Origin: Paenibacillus sp. SYP-B4298
Lineage (GTDB): Bacteria > Bacillota > Bacilli > Paenibacillales > Paenibacillaceae
Assembly (NCBI RefSeq): GCF_027627475.1
Contig: NZ_CP115484.1
Location: 3,332,001-3,396,000, forward strand
Length of the DNA stretch: 64,000 bases
Direction: 5' to 3'
In this document: piece after piece, positions 1 through 10,079 of the stretch
How the letters are laid out: every line of letters begins with the position of its first letter
Position numbering within the stretch: the first letter of the stretch is position 1
Translations under genes and position numbers: made by a program
The notes under the pieces: model-generated
Seen by the model: the letters and a program-made list of their open reading frames with translations, nothing else
Told to the model about the DNA's origin: nothing
Databases searched by the model: none

Positions 1-50
1 TTAGATTTATTCAATAGGTATCACGCCTCTCATATGCTATACTGTCAATT

Positions 51-65
51 GCCAACGTTGTTGGC
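51..65. promoter_or_regulatory. Short inverted repeat before the PAP2 gene
   Basis: The arms GCCAAC and GTTGGC flank a 3-bp centre, between a possible -10 hexamer (TATACT, 38-43) and the ribosome-binding site (AAAGGAGG, about 75-82) of the downstream gene. A repressor site here could act on this promoter. No matching -35 is obvious, so this is a weak inference. Confidence 0.25.
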
Positions 66-88
66 TTGCATCAAAGGAGGCGTGGAGT

Positions 89-979
89 ATGGTTTTATTT
101 CATTCGATGGGATCTGTGACACTGTACACGGCTCTGGTAATTATGCTGCTGCTGTGGTACGGCACCAATAGCAGTCCGCTGCGAGTGGCATACGGGTTCG
201 GCCGCAAGCTGTTCACCTCCCGCATGCATCTGTTGCATATTGCCTTGGTACTGATGATTCTGTTTTTTAACAAAATCGAGATGATGATTGAAAGCCGCAT
301 GACATATAACTACGACTTTACACCTCTCGTTCAATCCATCGAGCAAGGCTTTGTGGCCGGCGTTCAGTCGTTATTTGAGCACCCTGTCTTGACCGTTGTA
401 CTGGGGTTTATGTATATTGTTGTCTTTCAGGCGCTGCTGCTGACGTCGCTGGGCATCTATTCGTTTCAGGGCAATGATAGAATGTTCTATGCTACCTGCT
501 ACGCGATTATGATCAACTATTTGGTCGCAATCCCGTTCTACCTGTTCGTTCCTGTATCAGAGGTCTGGTCGTTTGATCCCAGTGTACGTTTTATTATGCT
601 AGATATCTTCCCGTCGTTCGAATCATCGTACCGGGAGCTGTCCGGGCTGGATAATTGCTTCCCGAGCCTGCACACCTCGATTTCCGTTACGCTTGCGATG
701 CTGGCATTGCGCTCGGGGAACAAGCGCTGGGCGTGGTTTGTGTCCATCAGCGCGGGAGCCATTATTTTTGCTATTTTCTACTTGGGGATTCATTGGCTAA
801 CCGACATGCTGGCTGGCACGGCTCTTGGATTATTCGCCTCGGCGGCTGGCATCAGACTGAGTGCCTACACGACCCGCGGCTTGCAGCCGACGACTGCGAA
901 GATGCCGTCACGCTTGCACCAGCAGCCGCTCAGCAACAACGCCTCGCTTCAGCAGGCGCAACGCTCCACTGAAACCTGA
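89..979 (+). CDS. PAP2-family integral membrane phosphatase/transferase
   Basis: A 296-residue polytopic membrane protein with about six hydrophobic segments. The PAP2 signature is split between PSLHTS (residues 192-197) and GIHWLTDMLAG (233-243), with H195, H235 and D239 as the expected catalytic residues. This is the arrangement of the PAP2_3/inositolphosphotransferase-like branch. Such enzymes remove or transfer phosphate on lipid substrates at the membrane; the substrate cannot be read from sequence. The start is set by a strong AAAGGAGG ribosome-binding site just upstream. The last ~35 residues are a Gln/Ser-rich cytoplasmic tail. It is one of only two plus-strand genes in the window and converges on the hydrolase gene across a shared terminator. 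Confidence 0.85.
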   Translation: MVLFHSMGSVTLYTALVIMLLLWYGTNSSPLRVAYGFGRKLFTSRMHLLHIALVLMILFFNKIEMMIESRMTYNYDFTPLVQSIEQGFVAGVQSLFEHPVLTVVLGFMYIVVFQALLLTSLGIYSFQGNDRMFYATCYAIMINYLVAIPFYLFVPVSEVWSFDPSVRFIMLDIFPSFESSYRELSGLDNCFPSLHTSISVTLAMLALRSGNKRWAWFVSISAGAIIFAIFYLGIHWLTDMLAGTALGLFASAAGIRLSAYTTRGLQPTTAKMPSRLHQQPLSNNASLQQAQRSTET

Positions 980-991
980 TTGCTGTCAAGC

Positions 992-1041
992 AAGGGATCA
1001 TCCACCTGCCACTTTCATGTTGGCGTGAATGATCCCTTTTT
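992..1041. terminator. Bidirectional terminator between convergent genes
   Basis: An inverted repeat of about 14 bp (AAGGGATCATCCAC / GTGAATGATCCCTT, one mismatch) is followed on the plus strand by a T-run. It lies between the convergent PAP2 (+) and hydrolase (-) genes. Confidence 0.8.
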
Positions 1042-1042
1042 G

Positions 1043-1930
1043 CTATTCCTGTATATAGGGTTGTGGTTCGATCTCACGCCATATACCTGACCTGTCCTCC
1101 GCTGCCGAAGATACAACCTTTTCCGCTTGCTGCCCGCTTCTGACATGACTGCTCTGGTATTCCAGCGAGCGAATCCAGCGGCGAATATAACCGTTCATCG
1201 CTTCCGGCGCCTTGGTCGGCAATTGATGCTTCTCCTTGCCAAGCACGACGACGTCGCGGCGCTGAAGACCGTCTTCGAGCAGCTTGCGGTAACGCTTGAA
1301 CCCTCGATCCTTGCTCCCATAGAGCAGCAGTACAGGCTGGCTGATGCGTTCCAGCCGATCTGTACAGCTATAGGATAGACTATACTTGTAATATTGGTGT
1401 ATGTTGCGCTTGTTGCCTCTTCTGGCATCTCTCCACAGGTTCTGAAACGTTTTGTGCTGGTCGGCATTGCCCCAGGTGATACCCAGCATCAGAAGACCTA
1501 GAGCCGTCTTCCACCTGGATAAACCTACTGCCGCGCGAATACGCATTCGGAGCACCCAGTCACTGGCTTCCGGCATCGCACTAACCAGGATTGCACCCAT
1601 GAACCGCTCCGGGTAGGTCAACAGCGTCTCCAGCACCACTGTACCGCCCGTAGAGTAGCCGCATAGATAGGCCTTCTCCAGTCCGAGACGATCCATCAGT
1701 TGCCTTATGTCCTCAGCTATAAGAGGGTAAGTCAACGGCGCATGGGAGCGACCGCTCTGTCCATGTCCGCGCACATCGAAGGTAATGACCTTGAACTCAT
1801 CAGAAAGCTGAGCCTGCTGGTAGCGAAAATTTGCGCTGGTCAGCAATGGAGGATGAACGAACAGGATCGGCGTCCCCTCCCCCTTCACTGCATAATGCAG
1901 CACGGTTCCGTTTATATTGTCAAGCGGCAT
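1043..1930 (-). CDS. Alpha/beta-fold hydrolase
   Basis: A 295-residue alpha/beta hydrolase. Visible landmarks are the HPP oxyanion-type strand end, DVRGHGQSG after strand 4, and the nucleophile elbow GYSTGG (Ser about 93). Likely acid and base residues are Asp in YGSKD and His in KEKHQLP. The family covers esterases, lipases, C-C hydrolases and haloperoxidase-like proteins; the substrate is not deducible. An upstream in-frame ATG at 1939 sits directly against the AAGGAG ribosome-binding site, so the ATG at 1930 with about 9 bp spacing is preferred. The C-terminal ~35 residues are polar and outside the fold. It faces the PAP2 gene and seems monocistronic. Confidence 0.85.
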   Translation of the reverse strand: MPLDNINGTVLHYAVKGEGTPILFVHPPLLTSANFRYQQAQLSDEFKVITFDVRGHGQSGRSHAPLTYPLIAEDIRQLMDRLGLEKAYLCGYSTGGTVVLETLLTYPERFMGAILVSAMPEASDWVLRMRIRAAVGLSRWKTALGLLMLGITWGNADQHKTFQNLWRDARRGNKRNIHQYYKYSLSYSCTDRLERISQPVLLLYGSKDRGFKRYRKLLEDGLQRRDVVVLGKEKHQLPTKAPEAMNGYIRRWIRSLEYQSSHVRSGQQAEKVVSSAAEDRSGIWREIEPQPYIQE

Positions 1931-2056
1931 TGCGCTCATCTCCTTGCAGCAGGTATATGTTGTTGGTTAGGATTGCTCCATCGCTCCTGTTAGTGTTGCC
2001 CTGCCGCTTGGGCCCGTATACACTCGTCACTTCTTCTATAAGCTGCCCCCGACGCA

Positions 2057-2734
2057 CTATTTCTTCTGCTGCACATCCTCAAGACGAGGCAGCATATCAC
2101 GCGCCCCTTTTAATAACTCTTCCTGAAACTGGTTAAATTGCTCCGGGTCGCTCAGTGTTCCATCCGCAAGCAGCTTCGCCCTTAGTTTACTGCCTAATAT
2201 GGCCTCATAATAGGTTTCTCGAATCGTATTGCTGTTCCAGAATTGCTCCTCCGAAAGTCCTGTAATTCGTATCCTGTTTTTCATAAATTCATAGGCGATG
2301 CGATCCCCCTGCTCCTCCGCTTGAAATTGTTCATAGATGTTCTTTTGCTCTGCAATGTAGTCCTCGACCTCCTGATCCTCTACCGTAATGCCCAACTCCA
2401 ACGCTTTCTGCACCACCAGCTTTTCCTTCAGCAGATTGTCCAGCAATTGCTGGTCTTTAGGGATTGCAGACGAGCTGTCTGTTACATGATGATATAATTC
2501 GATGTTCATCTTGTAGAATAGGAACTGTTCAGGAGTAATGGATAAGGAGTCAATACCTGACCGCCCCGCCTCCATATACATCCGCTGATTCACTTGAGCC
2601 CCGATGTCGTCAAATCCTCGCTCGATGGCTGCTTGATCGATGGTTTGCTTGGCTGTAGTCGTGTATGCAATCCAGAGCACTCCAGCAGCGATAATCCCCA
2701 CACAACTCACGACGATGATCGATAACTTTCTCAT
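2057..2734 (-). CDS. Membrane-anchored SurA-N/PPIase-chaperone-like protein
   Basis: A 225-residue protein with one N-terminal hydrophobic segment (about residues 4-25) and a helical extracytoplasmic remainder. The region around LLKEKLVVQKALELGITVEDQEVEDYI resembles the SurA N-terminal chaperone domain of parvulin-type foldases, but no parvulin catalytic domain follows. It may therefore be a secreted chaperone-like or sporulation/wall-associated protein; function unknown. The start at 2734 is chosen because GAGGAGGA lies just upstream and the hydrophobic anchor then begins at once. The longer frame reading from 2818 lacks a ribosome-binding site. Confidence 0.7.
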   Translation of the reverse strand: MRKLSIIVVSCVGIIAAGVLWIAYTTTAKQTIDQAAIERGFDDIGAQVNQRMYMEAGRSGIDSLSITPEQFLFYKMNIELYHHVTDSSSAIPKDQQLLDNLLKEKLVVQKALELGITVEDQEVEDYIAEQKNIYEQFQAEEQGDRIAYEFMKNRIRITGLSEEQFWNSNTIRETYYEAILGSKLRAKLLADGTLSDPEQFNQFQEELLKGARDMLPRLEDVQQKK

Positions 2735-2872
2735 ATCCTCCTCCTCTTGATTTTTTACAAAAAGATACCATATATACGAATATTTATATATAGTTCTTTG
2801 TTCGCAAAATAAGTGCACACGCTACCGCCGCTCTGAGCAACGCTTCGTTTCACGGAGAAAATTCTAAAATAC

Positions 2873-2917
2873 AAAAAACAGCCTCCACACAAACGGATGG
2901 TTTGTGTACAGACTGCT
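2873..2917 (-). terminator. Rho-independent terminator after yajC
   Basis: Read on the minus strand, a hairpin built on ACACAAAC/GTTTGTGT and flanking AGTCT/AGGCT pairs is followed by TTTTTT, 13 bp past the yajC stop. It ends the ruvCAB-spoIID-queA-tgt-yajC transcript. Confidence 0.85.
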
Positions 2918-2929
2918 TTGCAAGGTGTA

Positions 2930-3232
2930 TTATTCAGCAGATTGCGTTGCCACATTGTTAACCGAGCTGCGGTCGAAAGTCAGCTTGGTTGCATCATTCA
3001 CGCGCAGGACGACGATGTCATCCGTAATCTCGTGAATCGTGCCATGCAGACCGCCGATCGTTACAACCTTGTCACCCTTCTTCAGTTGGTTCAGCATCAG
3101 ATTGCGTGTCTTCTGCTTCTTTTGCTGCGGACGAATCAGCAGGAAATAGAATACTGCAAACATCAGGATGAACGGCAGCAGCATCCCCCAGATGCTGCCT
3201 CCGGCAGCAGGTGCGTCAGTCGCTAGCCACAT
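2930..3232 (-). CDS. yajC: Preprotein translocase subunit YajC
   Basis: A 100-residue single-span membrane protein. The hydrophobic segment (about residues 16-33, ending LLIRPQQKK) is followed by the typical basic stretch, then a small beta domain with LKKGDKVVTIGGLHGTI. YajC accompanies SecDF at the SecYEG translocon in the cytoplasmic membrane. The length and the RPQQKK junction are diagnostic. A GAGGGGGAGA ribosome-binding site precedes the ATG. It is the last gene of the ruv-queA-tgt operon, and tgt-yajC adjacency is widely conserved in bacteria. Confidence 0.95.
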   Translation of the reverse strand: MWLATDAPAAGGSIWGMLLPFILMFAVFYFLLIRPQQKKQKTRNLMLNQLKKGDKVVTIGGLHGTIHEITDDIVVLRVNDATKLTFDRSSVNNVATQSAE

Positions 3233-3247
3233 TGTCTCTCCCCCTCT

Positions 3248-4384
<1,137 letters not shown>

Positions 4385-4401
4385 TCACTCTTCCAATCCT
4401 A

Positions 4402-5448
4402 TTAGTAGATAAACATCGCATCGCCAAAGCTGAAAAATCTGTACTGCTCCTCCACAGCCTTGCTGTATGCCTGCATGACGAGCTCTCGACCTGCGAGTGC
4501 GCTCACCAGCATCACCAGCGTCGATTTGGGAAGATGAAAATTCGTCACCAGCGCATCCACCAGCTTGAATTCATAGCCGGGATAGATAAATATATCGGTC
4601 CAGCCGCTGCATGCCTTGATCTGTCCATCCGCGAAGCGGCCAGCTACAGTCTCCAATGTGCGGCATGAGGTCGTCCCGACCGCCACGATGCGCCCGCCTC
4701 CCCGCTTCGTCTCCTGAATCAGCCTGGCATTCGCCTCATCGAGCTCATAATACTCCGAATGCATCACATGATCCTCGATGCGCTCCGTGGACATCGGTCG
4801 GAACGTGCCCAGCCCTACATGAAGCGTCAGATAGGCGAGCTGAACCCCTTTACGCTGAAGCTCTTGCAGGAAGGGCTCTGTGAAGTGCAGCCCCGCCGTC
4901 GGGGCAGCCGCCGAGCCTTGCGCTCTTGCATACACCGTCTGATAACGATCCTTGTCCTCCAGACGCTCATGGATATAGGGTGGCAGCGGCATCTCGCCCA
5001 GCCGATCGAGCAGTTCGGTGAAGATGCCCTCATATTCGAAGCGGACGATCCGCGCCCCCATCTCCCCCTCTTGCTCCACAACCGCTGTCAGCAGCGGCTG
5101 CCCGTCCTCTCTCTCGCCAAATGCAATACGTGCGCCCAGCTTGAGCCGCTTGGCCGGCTTAGCCAGCGTCTCCCACCGATCATGCTCCAATTGCTTCAGC
5201 AGCAGCAGCTCGACACGCGCGCCGGTATCCGGCTTGATGCCAAGCAGCCGAGCGGGCAGCACCTTCGTATCATTCAACACGAGCAGATCCCCAGGCTGCA
5301 AATATTGTGCCAGGTCGGTAAAGCGACCGCTGGAGATGTTGCCTGTTCCACGTTCTACAGCCATCAGTCTGGATGCGGTTCGCTGCGCGAGCGGCGTCTG
5401 TGCAATCAATTGCTCGGGCAGCTCAAAATCAAACCAATCTACATTCAT
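4402..5448 (-). CDS. queA: S-adenosylmethionine:tRNA ribosyltransferase-isomerase QueA
   Basis: A 348-residue QueA. It transfers the ribosyl part of SAM to preQ1-tRNA to give epoxyqueuosine. Seen are the N-terminal [51 protein letters not shown] and [10 protein letters not shown], all family hallmarks. The start at MNVDWFDF matches the family norm. An earlier in-frame ATG at 5460 overlaps the upstream stop as ATGA and sits against the AAGGA site, so it cannot be excluded. Translation is likely coupled to the upstream spoIID-like gene. Confidence 0.95.
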   Translation of the reverse strand: MNVDWFDFELPEQLIAQTPLAQRTASRLMAVERGTGNISSGRFTDLAQYLQPGDLLVLNDTKVLPARLLGIKPDTGARVELLLLKQLEHDRWETLAKPAKRLKLGARIAFGEREDGQPLLTAVVEQEGEMGARIVRFEYEGIFTELLDRLGEMPLPPYIHERLEDKDRYQTVYARAQGSAAAPTAGLHFTEPFLQELQRKGVQLAYLTLHVGLGTFRPMSTERIEDHVMHSEYYELDEANARLIQETKRGGGRIVAVGTTSCRTLETVAGRFADGQIKACSGWTDIFIYPGYEFKLVDALVTNFHLPKSTLVMLVSALAGRELVMQAYSKAVEEQYRFFSFGDAMFIY

Positions 5449-5456
5449 TGCACGTG

Positions 5457-7544
5457 TCATTCCTTAACTATAGTGGTTTCTTTGTAATAGTATTGCAATA
5501 TAGATTTGTAGTCATACCCCTGCTCGGCCAGTCCTTTGGCTCCGTACTGGGACATGCCCAATCCGTGCCCGTTGCCCTGCCCGATGAATCGGAATTGCGT
5601 ATCCTTCGTCGCCGGGCGAATCGTTCCCGCCCCGTTCATCACATAGATCGTAGCACTGGACAGTGCCTTCGCCTGCCCGTCTGCTCCGAGCGCATACAGC
5701 GTCTCGGAGCCGGTGCGTTCACGGCTTGTGCTGCCGCTCTCCACCGCAATCCGTGCCGTCTCCTCCACCTCGAACTTCGTGCTTGGCAAGCCGCCAAGCG
5801 CCGAACGAAGCAGGTCAGGGTAACGCAGCTCCACCTTCTTGCCATTCACTAGGATGGACAGCACACGGCCCGACTCTCCTCGCTTGTCCACCTTCAGCGA
5901 CTGCACAGGCCCGCTAACAGGCGTCTGCACCCGCGACTTCAATGATTCGAGCAGTTGAGCGGGTGTATACGGCCCTCTAATCCAGCGGTTCTCATTGGAT
6001 TGCACGACCTTCTCCAAGACCACCACTTTCGTACCGCTATCGACCTTCGCGACCGGCTCCACCGACGTCTGCACGAGTGGAATCTGACGGACGTTGGTGC
6101 CGTTCTGCTTCACCCGCATCATCGCGCTGCCCGCAGCGGTCTTCGCACCGGTATCTTCGAGCAGATCCTCCCGAATGTATCCCACCTGCCCGCCGGGCAG
6201 CACAACACGGTACCAGGAGTATAATCCCTTCTCAGACGTCTCATCCGGGCTTTTGATTGGCTGCAGATACGCTACAGCATTGCCCCAGACCTCCTTGCCC
6301 TCCGCTGTCATGCCGCCGGAGCTGGAGGAGTACACCGCCTCGATTACAGCGCCCTTGTATTTTACAACCTCACCTGAGGTCGCATCAACCGCACGGATGG
6401 TCGATGGCGCCTCCCTAACGGTTCCATCGTAAGCCTGGCTTAGCACGCTGTCGACCACATGGGCAATCTGAAAGCCCATGCCTTGGTAGCGCGCATAGCT
6501 GCGCGCCGCCACTGCTTGTGCCTTGAGCGCCTCATCCGGCCAGGAAGGCGACATCTCCGCTCCAACGACCGAGTATAGATAATGATCCAGCGGCAGCTCA
6601 TTGATGACCGCCAGCTTGCCATTGAACGCGCTCAGCTCGAAGCTGCCGCGGTACGTCCGCTCGGATCGCTCCTTGAGCTTGATGGTGCCGCTGCTTGCTG
6701 TGCTCACCCAGACCTTGGCGCTATTACCCGCCAAGTAGAGCGGAGCCGGCTGGCCAGCCTTCTTGGACAGCGCATGGTCATCCTGAAGCTGTAGATAAGG
6801 AGTCGCCGCATCCGCAGCGGTCAGGTTGCTAAGCCCCGCCTTGTCCGCCTCGGTCTTGACCTGAGCCAGCGCAGCCTGATTAGCAGCCGCGCCCACATGA
6901 ATATAGTAGCTCAGCTTGCCGCTGCCCGTCGGCTGCTTGAGCGCGATATAAGCATCGACCCCCGCACTGCCTGCCGCAGCCTGCTGCTTCTTCGCTTCCG
7001 CCAGCGTCGCGTAGGGCCCCGCCTCCAGATGAAGCGGCCCCGCTATCACAGACTTGCTCTGCCCAAGCAGCTTGCTTAATGTACTGTTGCTCTGCCACTT
7101 GCTAAGCGCCGCCTTCGCTGCCTCCTCAGACTCATAGGAGCCTTCCGTTACCTGATAGACGGTGTTGCCCAGCTTGCTAAGTGAGGTCAGCAGCACCGCG
7201 CTGGAGCTCTTCTGCGCCGCATTCAGCCAGCTCAGCGCCGTCTGAAAATCAGTCGTCTCTCCGAGCCGAACCTTGTAGTCATCCAGGGCAAAGCGAGCCT
7301 CCTGGCCAGCCCCCACAGACGTCCAGCTCTCCGGCCCGGCTGGCTGCCGCACGCCAATGGTCAGCGGCTGGCTGCCGCTAAGCGTCGCAGCGGCAAGCGT
7401 AGACGTTACCTTCCCCGGCAAATTAAGGTAGATCGCTACGCGCACATCATCGCCTGCAGCAGCCATCTGGCGCTCCGCTGGCCCAATTCCAAGCAACAGC
7501 GCACAGGCCGTTGCCAGTGCCACACTCGCTATCCATCTGCGCAT
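5457..7544 (-). CDS. SpoIID/LytB-domain protein with SPOR-like repeats
   Basis: About 695 residues. An N-terminal signal peptide ([19 protein letters not shown]) is followed by SPOR-like repeats (two clear, around residues 125-205, with further similar segments). The SpoIID/LytB core starts near residue 300 ([15 protein letters not shown], then [10 protein letters not shown]), and the C-terminal signature [15 protein letters not shown] lies near 655-670. SpoIID enzymes are lytic transglycosylases acting on stem-peptide-free glycan; LytB enhances amidases. A roughly 100-residue segment (about 415-520) resembling an SH3-like fold appears inserted in the core. It is about twice the length of B. 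subtilis SpoIID and sits between ruvB and queA, so it is probably a vegetative or sporulation paralogue rather than spoIID itself. The start at 7544 has GGGAGA at proper distance. Confidence 0.85.
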   Translation of the reverse strand: MRRWIASVALATACALLLGIGPAERQMAAAGDDVRVAIYLNLPGKVTSTLAAATLSGSQPLTIGVRQPAGPESWTSVGAGQEARFALDDYKVRLGETTDFQTALSWLNAAQKSSSAVLLTSLSKLGNTVYQVTEGSYESEEAAKAALSKWQSNSTLSKLLGQSKSVIAGPLHLEAGPYATLAEAKKQQAAAGSAGVDAYIALKQPTGSGKLSYYIHVGAAANQAALAQVKTEADKAGLSNLTAADAATPYLQLQDDHALSKKAGQPAPLYLAGNSAKVWVSTASSGTIKLKERSERTYRGSFELSAFNGKLAVINELPLDHYLYSVVGAEMSPSWPDEALKAQAVAARSYARYQGMGFQIAHVVDSVLSQAYDGTVREAPSTIRAVDATSGEVVKYKGAVIEAVYSSSSGGMTAEGKEVWGNAVAYLQPIKSPDETSEKGLYSWYRVVLPGGQVGYIREDLLEDTGAKTAAGSAMMRVKQNGTNVRQIPLVQTSVEPVAKVDSGTKVVVLEKVVQSNENRWIRGPYTPAQLLESLKSRVQTPVSGPVQSLKVDKRGESGRVLSILVNGKKVELRYPDLLRSALGGLPSTKFEVEETARIAVESGSTSRERTGSETLYALGADGQAKALSSATIYVMNGAGTIRPATKDTQFRFIGQGNGHGLGMSQYGAKGLAEQGYDYKSILQYYYKETTIVKE

Positions 7545-7572
7545 GGTCATCTCTCCCTTTCCTCCAACGCTT

Positions 7573-8595
7573 CTACTCCGAATCGCTGCCACCTGGCTCG
7601 CCCGGAACCGGCAGGCCAAGATGATGATAGGCTTGCGGAGTCACAACCCGACCGCGCGGCGTCCGCTGCAGGAAGCCAATCTGCATCAGGTACGGTTCAT
7701 AGACATCCTCAATGGTCTGCCCTTCCTCTCCGATCGTAGCCGCGATCGTATCCAGCCCGACAGGCCCGCCGCGAAAGCTCGTGATCATCGCGCGCAGCAT
7801 CTTGTGATCAATCTGATCCAGCCCCCGCGGGTCCACCTGGATCATCTCCAGCGCTGAGCTTGCCAGCTCGTTCGTAATAATTCCGTCGCCTCTCACCTGG
7901 GCGAAGTCCCGCACCCGCTTGAGCAGACGATTCGCAATCCGCGGCGTGCCCCTGGAGCGCAGCGCGATCTCCTCCGCGGCCTCCCCGATCATCTCCACGC
8001 CCAATATATCGGCTGCACGCGAGACGATGAACGCCAGCTCCGGCACCGTATAAAATTCCAGGCGGCTCATCACCCCGAAGCGATCCCGCAGCGGCGCGGA
8101 CAGCAGTCCGGCCCTTGTCGTCGCGCCGATCAGCGTGAACTTGGGCAGATCCAGCCTAACCGAGCGAGCGCTCGGCCCTTTGCCAATCATTATATCGAGC
8201 GCGAAATCCTCCATAGCAGGGTACAGCACTTCCTCCACTGTACGGTGCAGCCGGTGAATCTCGTCGATGAACAGCACATCGCCCTCCTGCAGATTCGTCA
8301 GAATCGCCGCCAAATCTCCTGGACGCTCGATAGCTGGCCCTGAGGTTGTGCGCAGATTGACGCCAAGCTCGTTGGCGATAATATTGGACAGCGTCGTCTT
8401 GCCAAGTCCAGGCGGCCCATAGAGCAGCACATGATCCAGCGCTTCCTTGCGCAGCTTGGCCGCCTCGATATAGACCTTCAAATTTTCCTTCGCATGCGAT
8501 TGCCCGATATATTCCGCCAGATAACGGGGGCGCAGGCTCAGCTCTACTGCCTGGTCTTCCATCATCAGATTGGCTGATATAATTCTCTCTTCCAT
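7573..8595 (-). CDS. ruvB: Holliday junction branch migration helicase RuvB
   Basis: A 340-residue AAA+ motor that pumps DNA through the RuvA-bound Holliday junction. Walker A is [10 protein letters not shown], Walker B is LFIDEIHRL, sensor 1 is [10 protein letters not shown], and the C-terminal winged helix ends with [20 protein letters not shown]. Length is standard. A GGAGGCGAGG ribosome-binding site precedes the ATG, which lies 16 bp after ruvA. Confidence 0.98.
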   Translation of the reverse strand: MEERIISANLMMEDQAVELSLRPRYLAEYIGQSHAKENLKVYIEAAKLRKEALDHVLLYGPPGLGKTTLSNIIANELGVNLRTTSGPAIERPGDLAAILTNLQEGDVLFIDEIHRLHRTVEEVLYPAMEDFALDIMIGKGPSARSVRLDLPKFTLIGATTRAGLLSAPLRDRFGVMSRLEFYTVPELAFIVSRAADILGVEMIGEAAEEIALRSRGTPRIANRLLKRVRDFAQVRGDGIITNELASSALEMIQVDPRGLDQIDHKMLRAMITSFRGGPVGLDTIAATIGEEGQTIEDVYEPYLMQIGFLQRTPRGRVVTPQAYHHLGLPVPGEPGGSDSE

Positions 8596-8611
8596 ACCGC
8601 CTCGCCTCCTA

Positions 8612-9226
8612 TCAGCCTTTGAACAGCCACTGCAGCGCCTTCTTCATCAGGACATCCACCGACTCCTCACCGGCTGCAGTGTCCTTAATGCCGTGCCACG
8701 CCCGATCCAGCTCCGCAGAGGTATAGCCAAGCGCTGCCAGCGCCTCCTTCGCCTCATCCCAGGCGAGGTGACCACTCTGCAGCTCGCTGCTCTCCGCGGA
8801 GAAGATCCCTCCATCCACAGGCAGCCCCGACAGCTCCAGCTTGTCCTTGAGATCGAGCACCATGCGCTGGGCGGTCTTCTTGCCGATACCCGGCAGCTTG
8901 GTCAGGAAGGCGAGGTTCTCCTGCTGAATCGCAGCAATGATCGTCTCCGGCTTGCCGCCTGCGAGGATGCCGAGCGCCACCTTGGGACCGATGCCGGACA
9001 CCTCCAGCAGCTTGCGAAACAGCTTCTGCTCCTCACGGGTAGCGAAGCCGAATAGCTGGATGGCATCCTCCCGCACATGATGGTGAATATATAGGGTAAC
9101 AGGCCCTTCCGTCCGCTGAAAATAATAGGGGTTCGGAGTGAACACCCGGTATCCGATATCGCGGACATCGACCACCACATAGTCCGTCTCCAGATGGACG
9201 ACGGAGCCCTTAACAAAGTCGATCAT
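8612..9226 (-). CDS. ruvA: Holliday junction DNA-binding protein RuvA
   Basis: A 204-residue RuvA. The N-terminal OB fold runs from MIDFVKGSV to about residue 65. Two helix-hairpin-helix motifs follow ([13 protein letters not shown] and [13 protein letters not shown]), then a flexible acidic linker and domain III ([20 protein letters not shown]), which contacts RuvB. RuvA tetramers hold the four-way junction. The ATG overlaps the ruvC stop as ATGA, indicating coupled translation. Confidence 0.97.
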   Translation of the reverse strand: MIDFVKGSVVHLETDYVVVDVRDIGYRVFTPNPYYFQRTEGPVTLYIHHHVREDAIQLFGFATREEQKLFRKLLEVSGIGPKVALGILAGGKPETIIAAIQQENLAFLTKLPGIGKKTAQRMVLDLKDKLELSGLPVDGGIFSAESSELQSGHLAWDEAKEALAALGYTSAELDRAWHGIKDTAAGEESVDVLMKKALQWLFKG

Positions 9227-9726
9227 GTGCCTTGCACCTCATTTATTTTATTGAGCAGCACAGCAGAGTGGGCGTGGCAGATCGCAATAGCGAGCGCATC
9301 CGCCACATCATCCGGCTTCGGTACCGCCGATAGCTTCAGAAACATCTTCACCATCTCCTGCACCTGCCGTTTCTCCGCCTTCCCATAGCCGACAACGGCC
9401 TGCTTCACCTGAAGCGGCGTATACTCCGCCACCGGTATGCCGCGCTGGGCGGCTGCCAGAATGATGACCCCCCGCGCTTGCCCGACCGCGAACGCCGTCG
9501 TGACATTGCGGTTGAAGAACAGCTTCTCCACCGCCATCGCATCGGGCTTATAGCGCTCCAGCAGCGCGCAAGCCGAGTCATAGATTTGGATGAGCCGCGT
9601 TTCCTGCGGGGTGTGCGCTTCCGTCTGAATCGCTCCGTACTGCACAGGCACCAGCTTGCTGCCTACCTTGTCGACAAACCCGAAGCCGGCTATCGCAATG
9701 CCCGGATCTATTCCTAATACCCGCAC
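9223..9726 (-). CDS. ruvC: Crossover junction endodeoxyribonuclease RuvC
   Basis: A 167-residue RNase H-fold resolvase that nicks Holliday junctions symmetrically. The acidic catalytic residues lie in LGIDPG, VEKLFF and DDVADALAIAICH. The GTG at 9726 (MRVLGIDPG) is preferred because GGGAGA lies about 7 bp upstream and it matches the usual family N-terminus. An ATG at 9747 would add seven residues. B. subtilis and many relatives lack RuvC and use RecU, so a complete ruvCAB operon is informative about lineage. Confidence 0.95.
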   Translation of the reverse strand: MRVLGIDPGIAIAGFGFVDKVGSKLVPVQYGAIQTEAHTPQETRLIQIYDSACALLERYKPDAMAVEKLFFNRNVTTAFAVGQARGVIILAAAQRGIPVAEYTPLQVKQAVVGYGKAEKRQVQEMVKMFLKLSAVPKPDDVADALAIAICHAHSAVLLNKINEVQGT

Positions 9727-9779
9727 CGTGTTCTCTCCCATCTTCATACTGCCTATGTATCGCTAACTATCTATCATTC

Positions 9780-9808
9780 ATTATAGCATATGTTCGTAGT
9801 ATGTTCGC
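9780..9808 (-). promoter_or_regulatory. Extended -10 promoter with two GTTCG half-sites upstream of ruvC
   Basis: On the minus strand TGCTATAAT forms an extended -10 (hexamer 9780-9785). The -35 region is occupied by two direct copies of CGAACATA (plus-strand TATGTTCG at 9789-9796 and 9800-9807), 11 bp apart. CGAAC is the half-site of Gram-positive LexA boxes and ruv genes are often SOS-controlled, but the copies are direct, not inverted, so LexA binding is only a suggestion. Confidence 0.5.
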
Positions 9809-9864
9809 ACCTTCCTTTTCCGCTATCGATATGCGGGGGTAGAAGCCGGTGCCTCATAGAAAAA

Positions 9865-9946
9865 GCCGCATTGCTCCTCTTATCCGGGCAAGCTGTACTA
9901 GATCAGCTTACAAGATACCATACCGGAGAAGATGTTTCAATGCGGC
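9865..9946 (-). terminator. Long imperfect hairpin/terminator between esterase and ruvC
   Basis: The outer arms GCCGCATTG and CAATGCGGC are perfectly complementary across 82 bp. Inner arms AAGCTG/CAGCTT and CTCCGG/CCGGAT..GAG stack inside. Read on the minus strand the second arm is followed by TTTTT, as expected for an intrinsic terminator of the upstream esterase transcript. It is unusually long for a terminator and could encode a structured RNA. Confidence 0.5.
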
Positions 9947-10022
9947 ATTTGTCACGTGCCAGGACTGCACACTTCACGCCCTCAGGGGCAGCTTGTACAG
10001 GCGGATACGTATCCCCTCAGCG

Positions 10023-10056
10023 CTATGCTATCAAGCATAGATCACCGGCTTGATAG
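10023..10056. repeat. Overlapping, mutually exclusive inverted repeats
   Basis: CTATGC (10023-10028) pairs with GCATAG (10035-10040). CTATCAAG (10028-10035) can instead pair with CTTGATAG (10049-10056). The shared bases mean only one hairpin can form. It lies just past the esterase stop. No T-run follows. Confidence 0.35.
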
Positions 10057-10079
10057 GGAGGATACAGCTACATGTGAAT

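Noticed and set aside
4759-5487. Large plus-strand open frame opposite queA (and similar shadows opposite murC and the cobA-hemD fusion)
   Set aside because: High-GC codon bias leaves antisense frames open; the minus-strand genes are well-conserved families.
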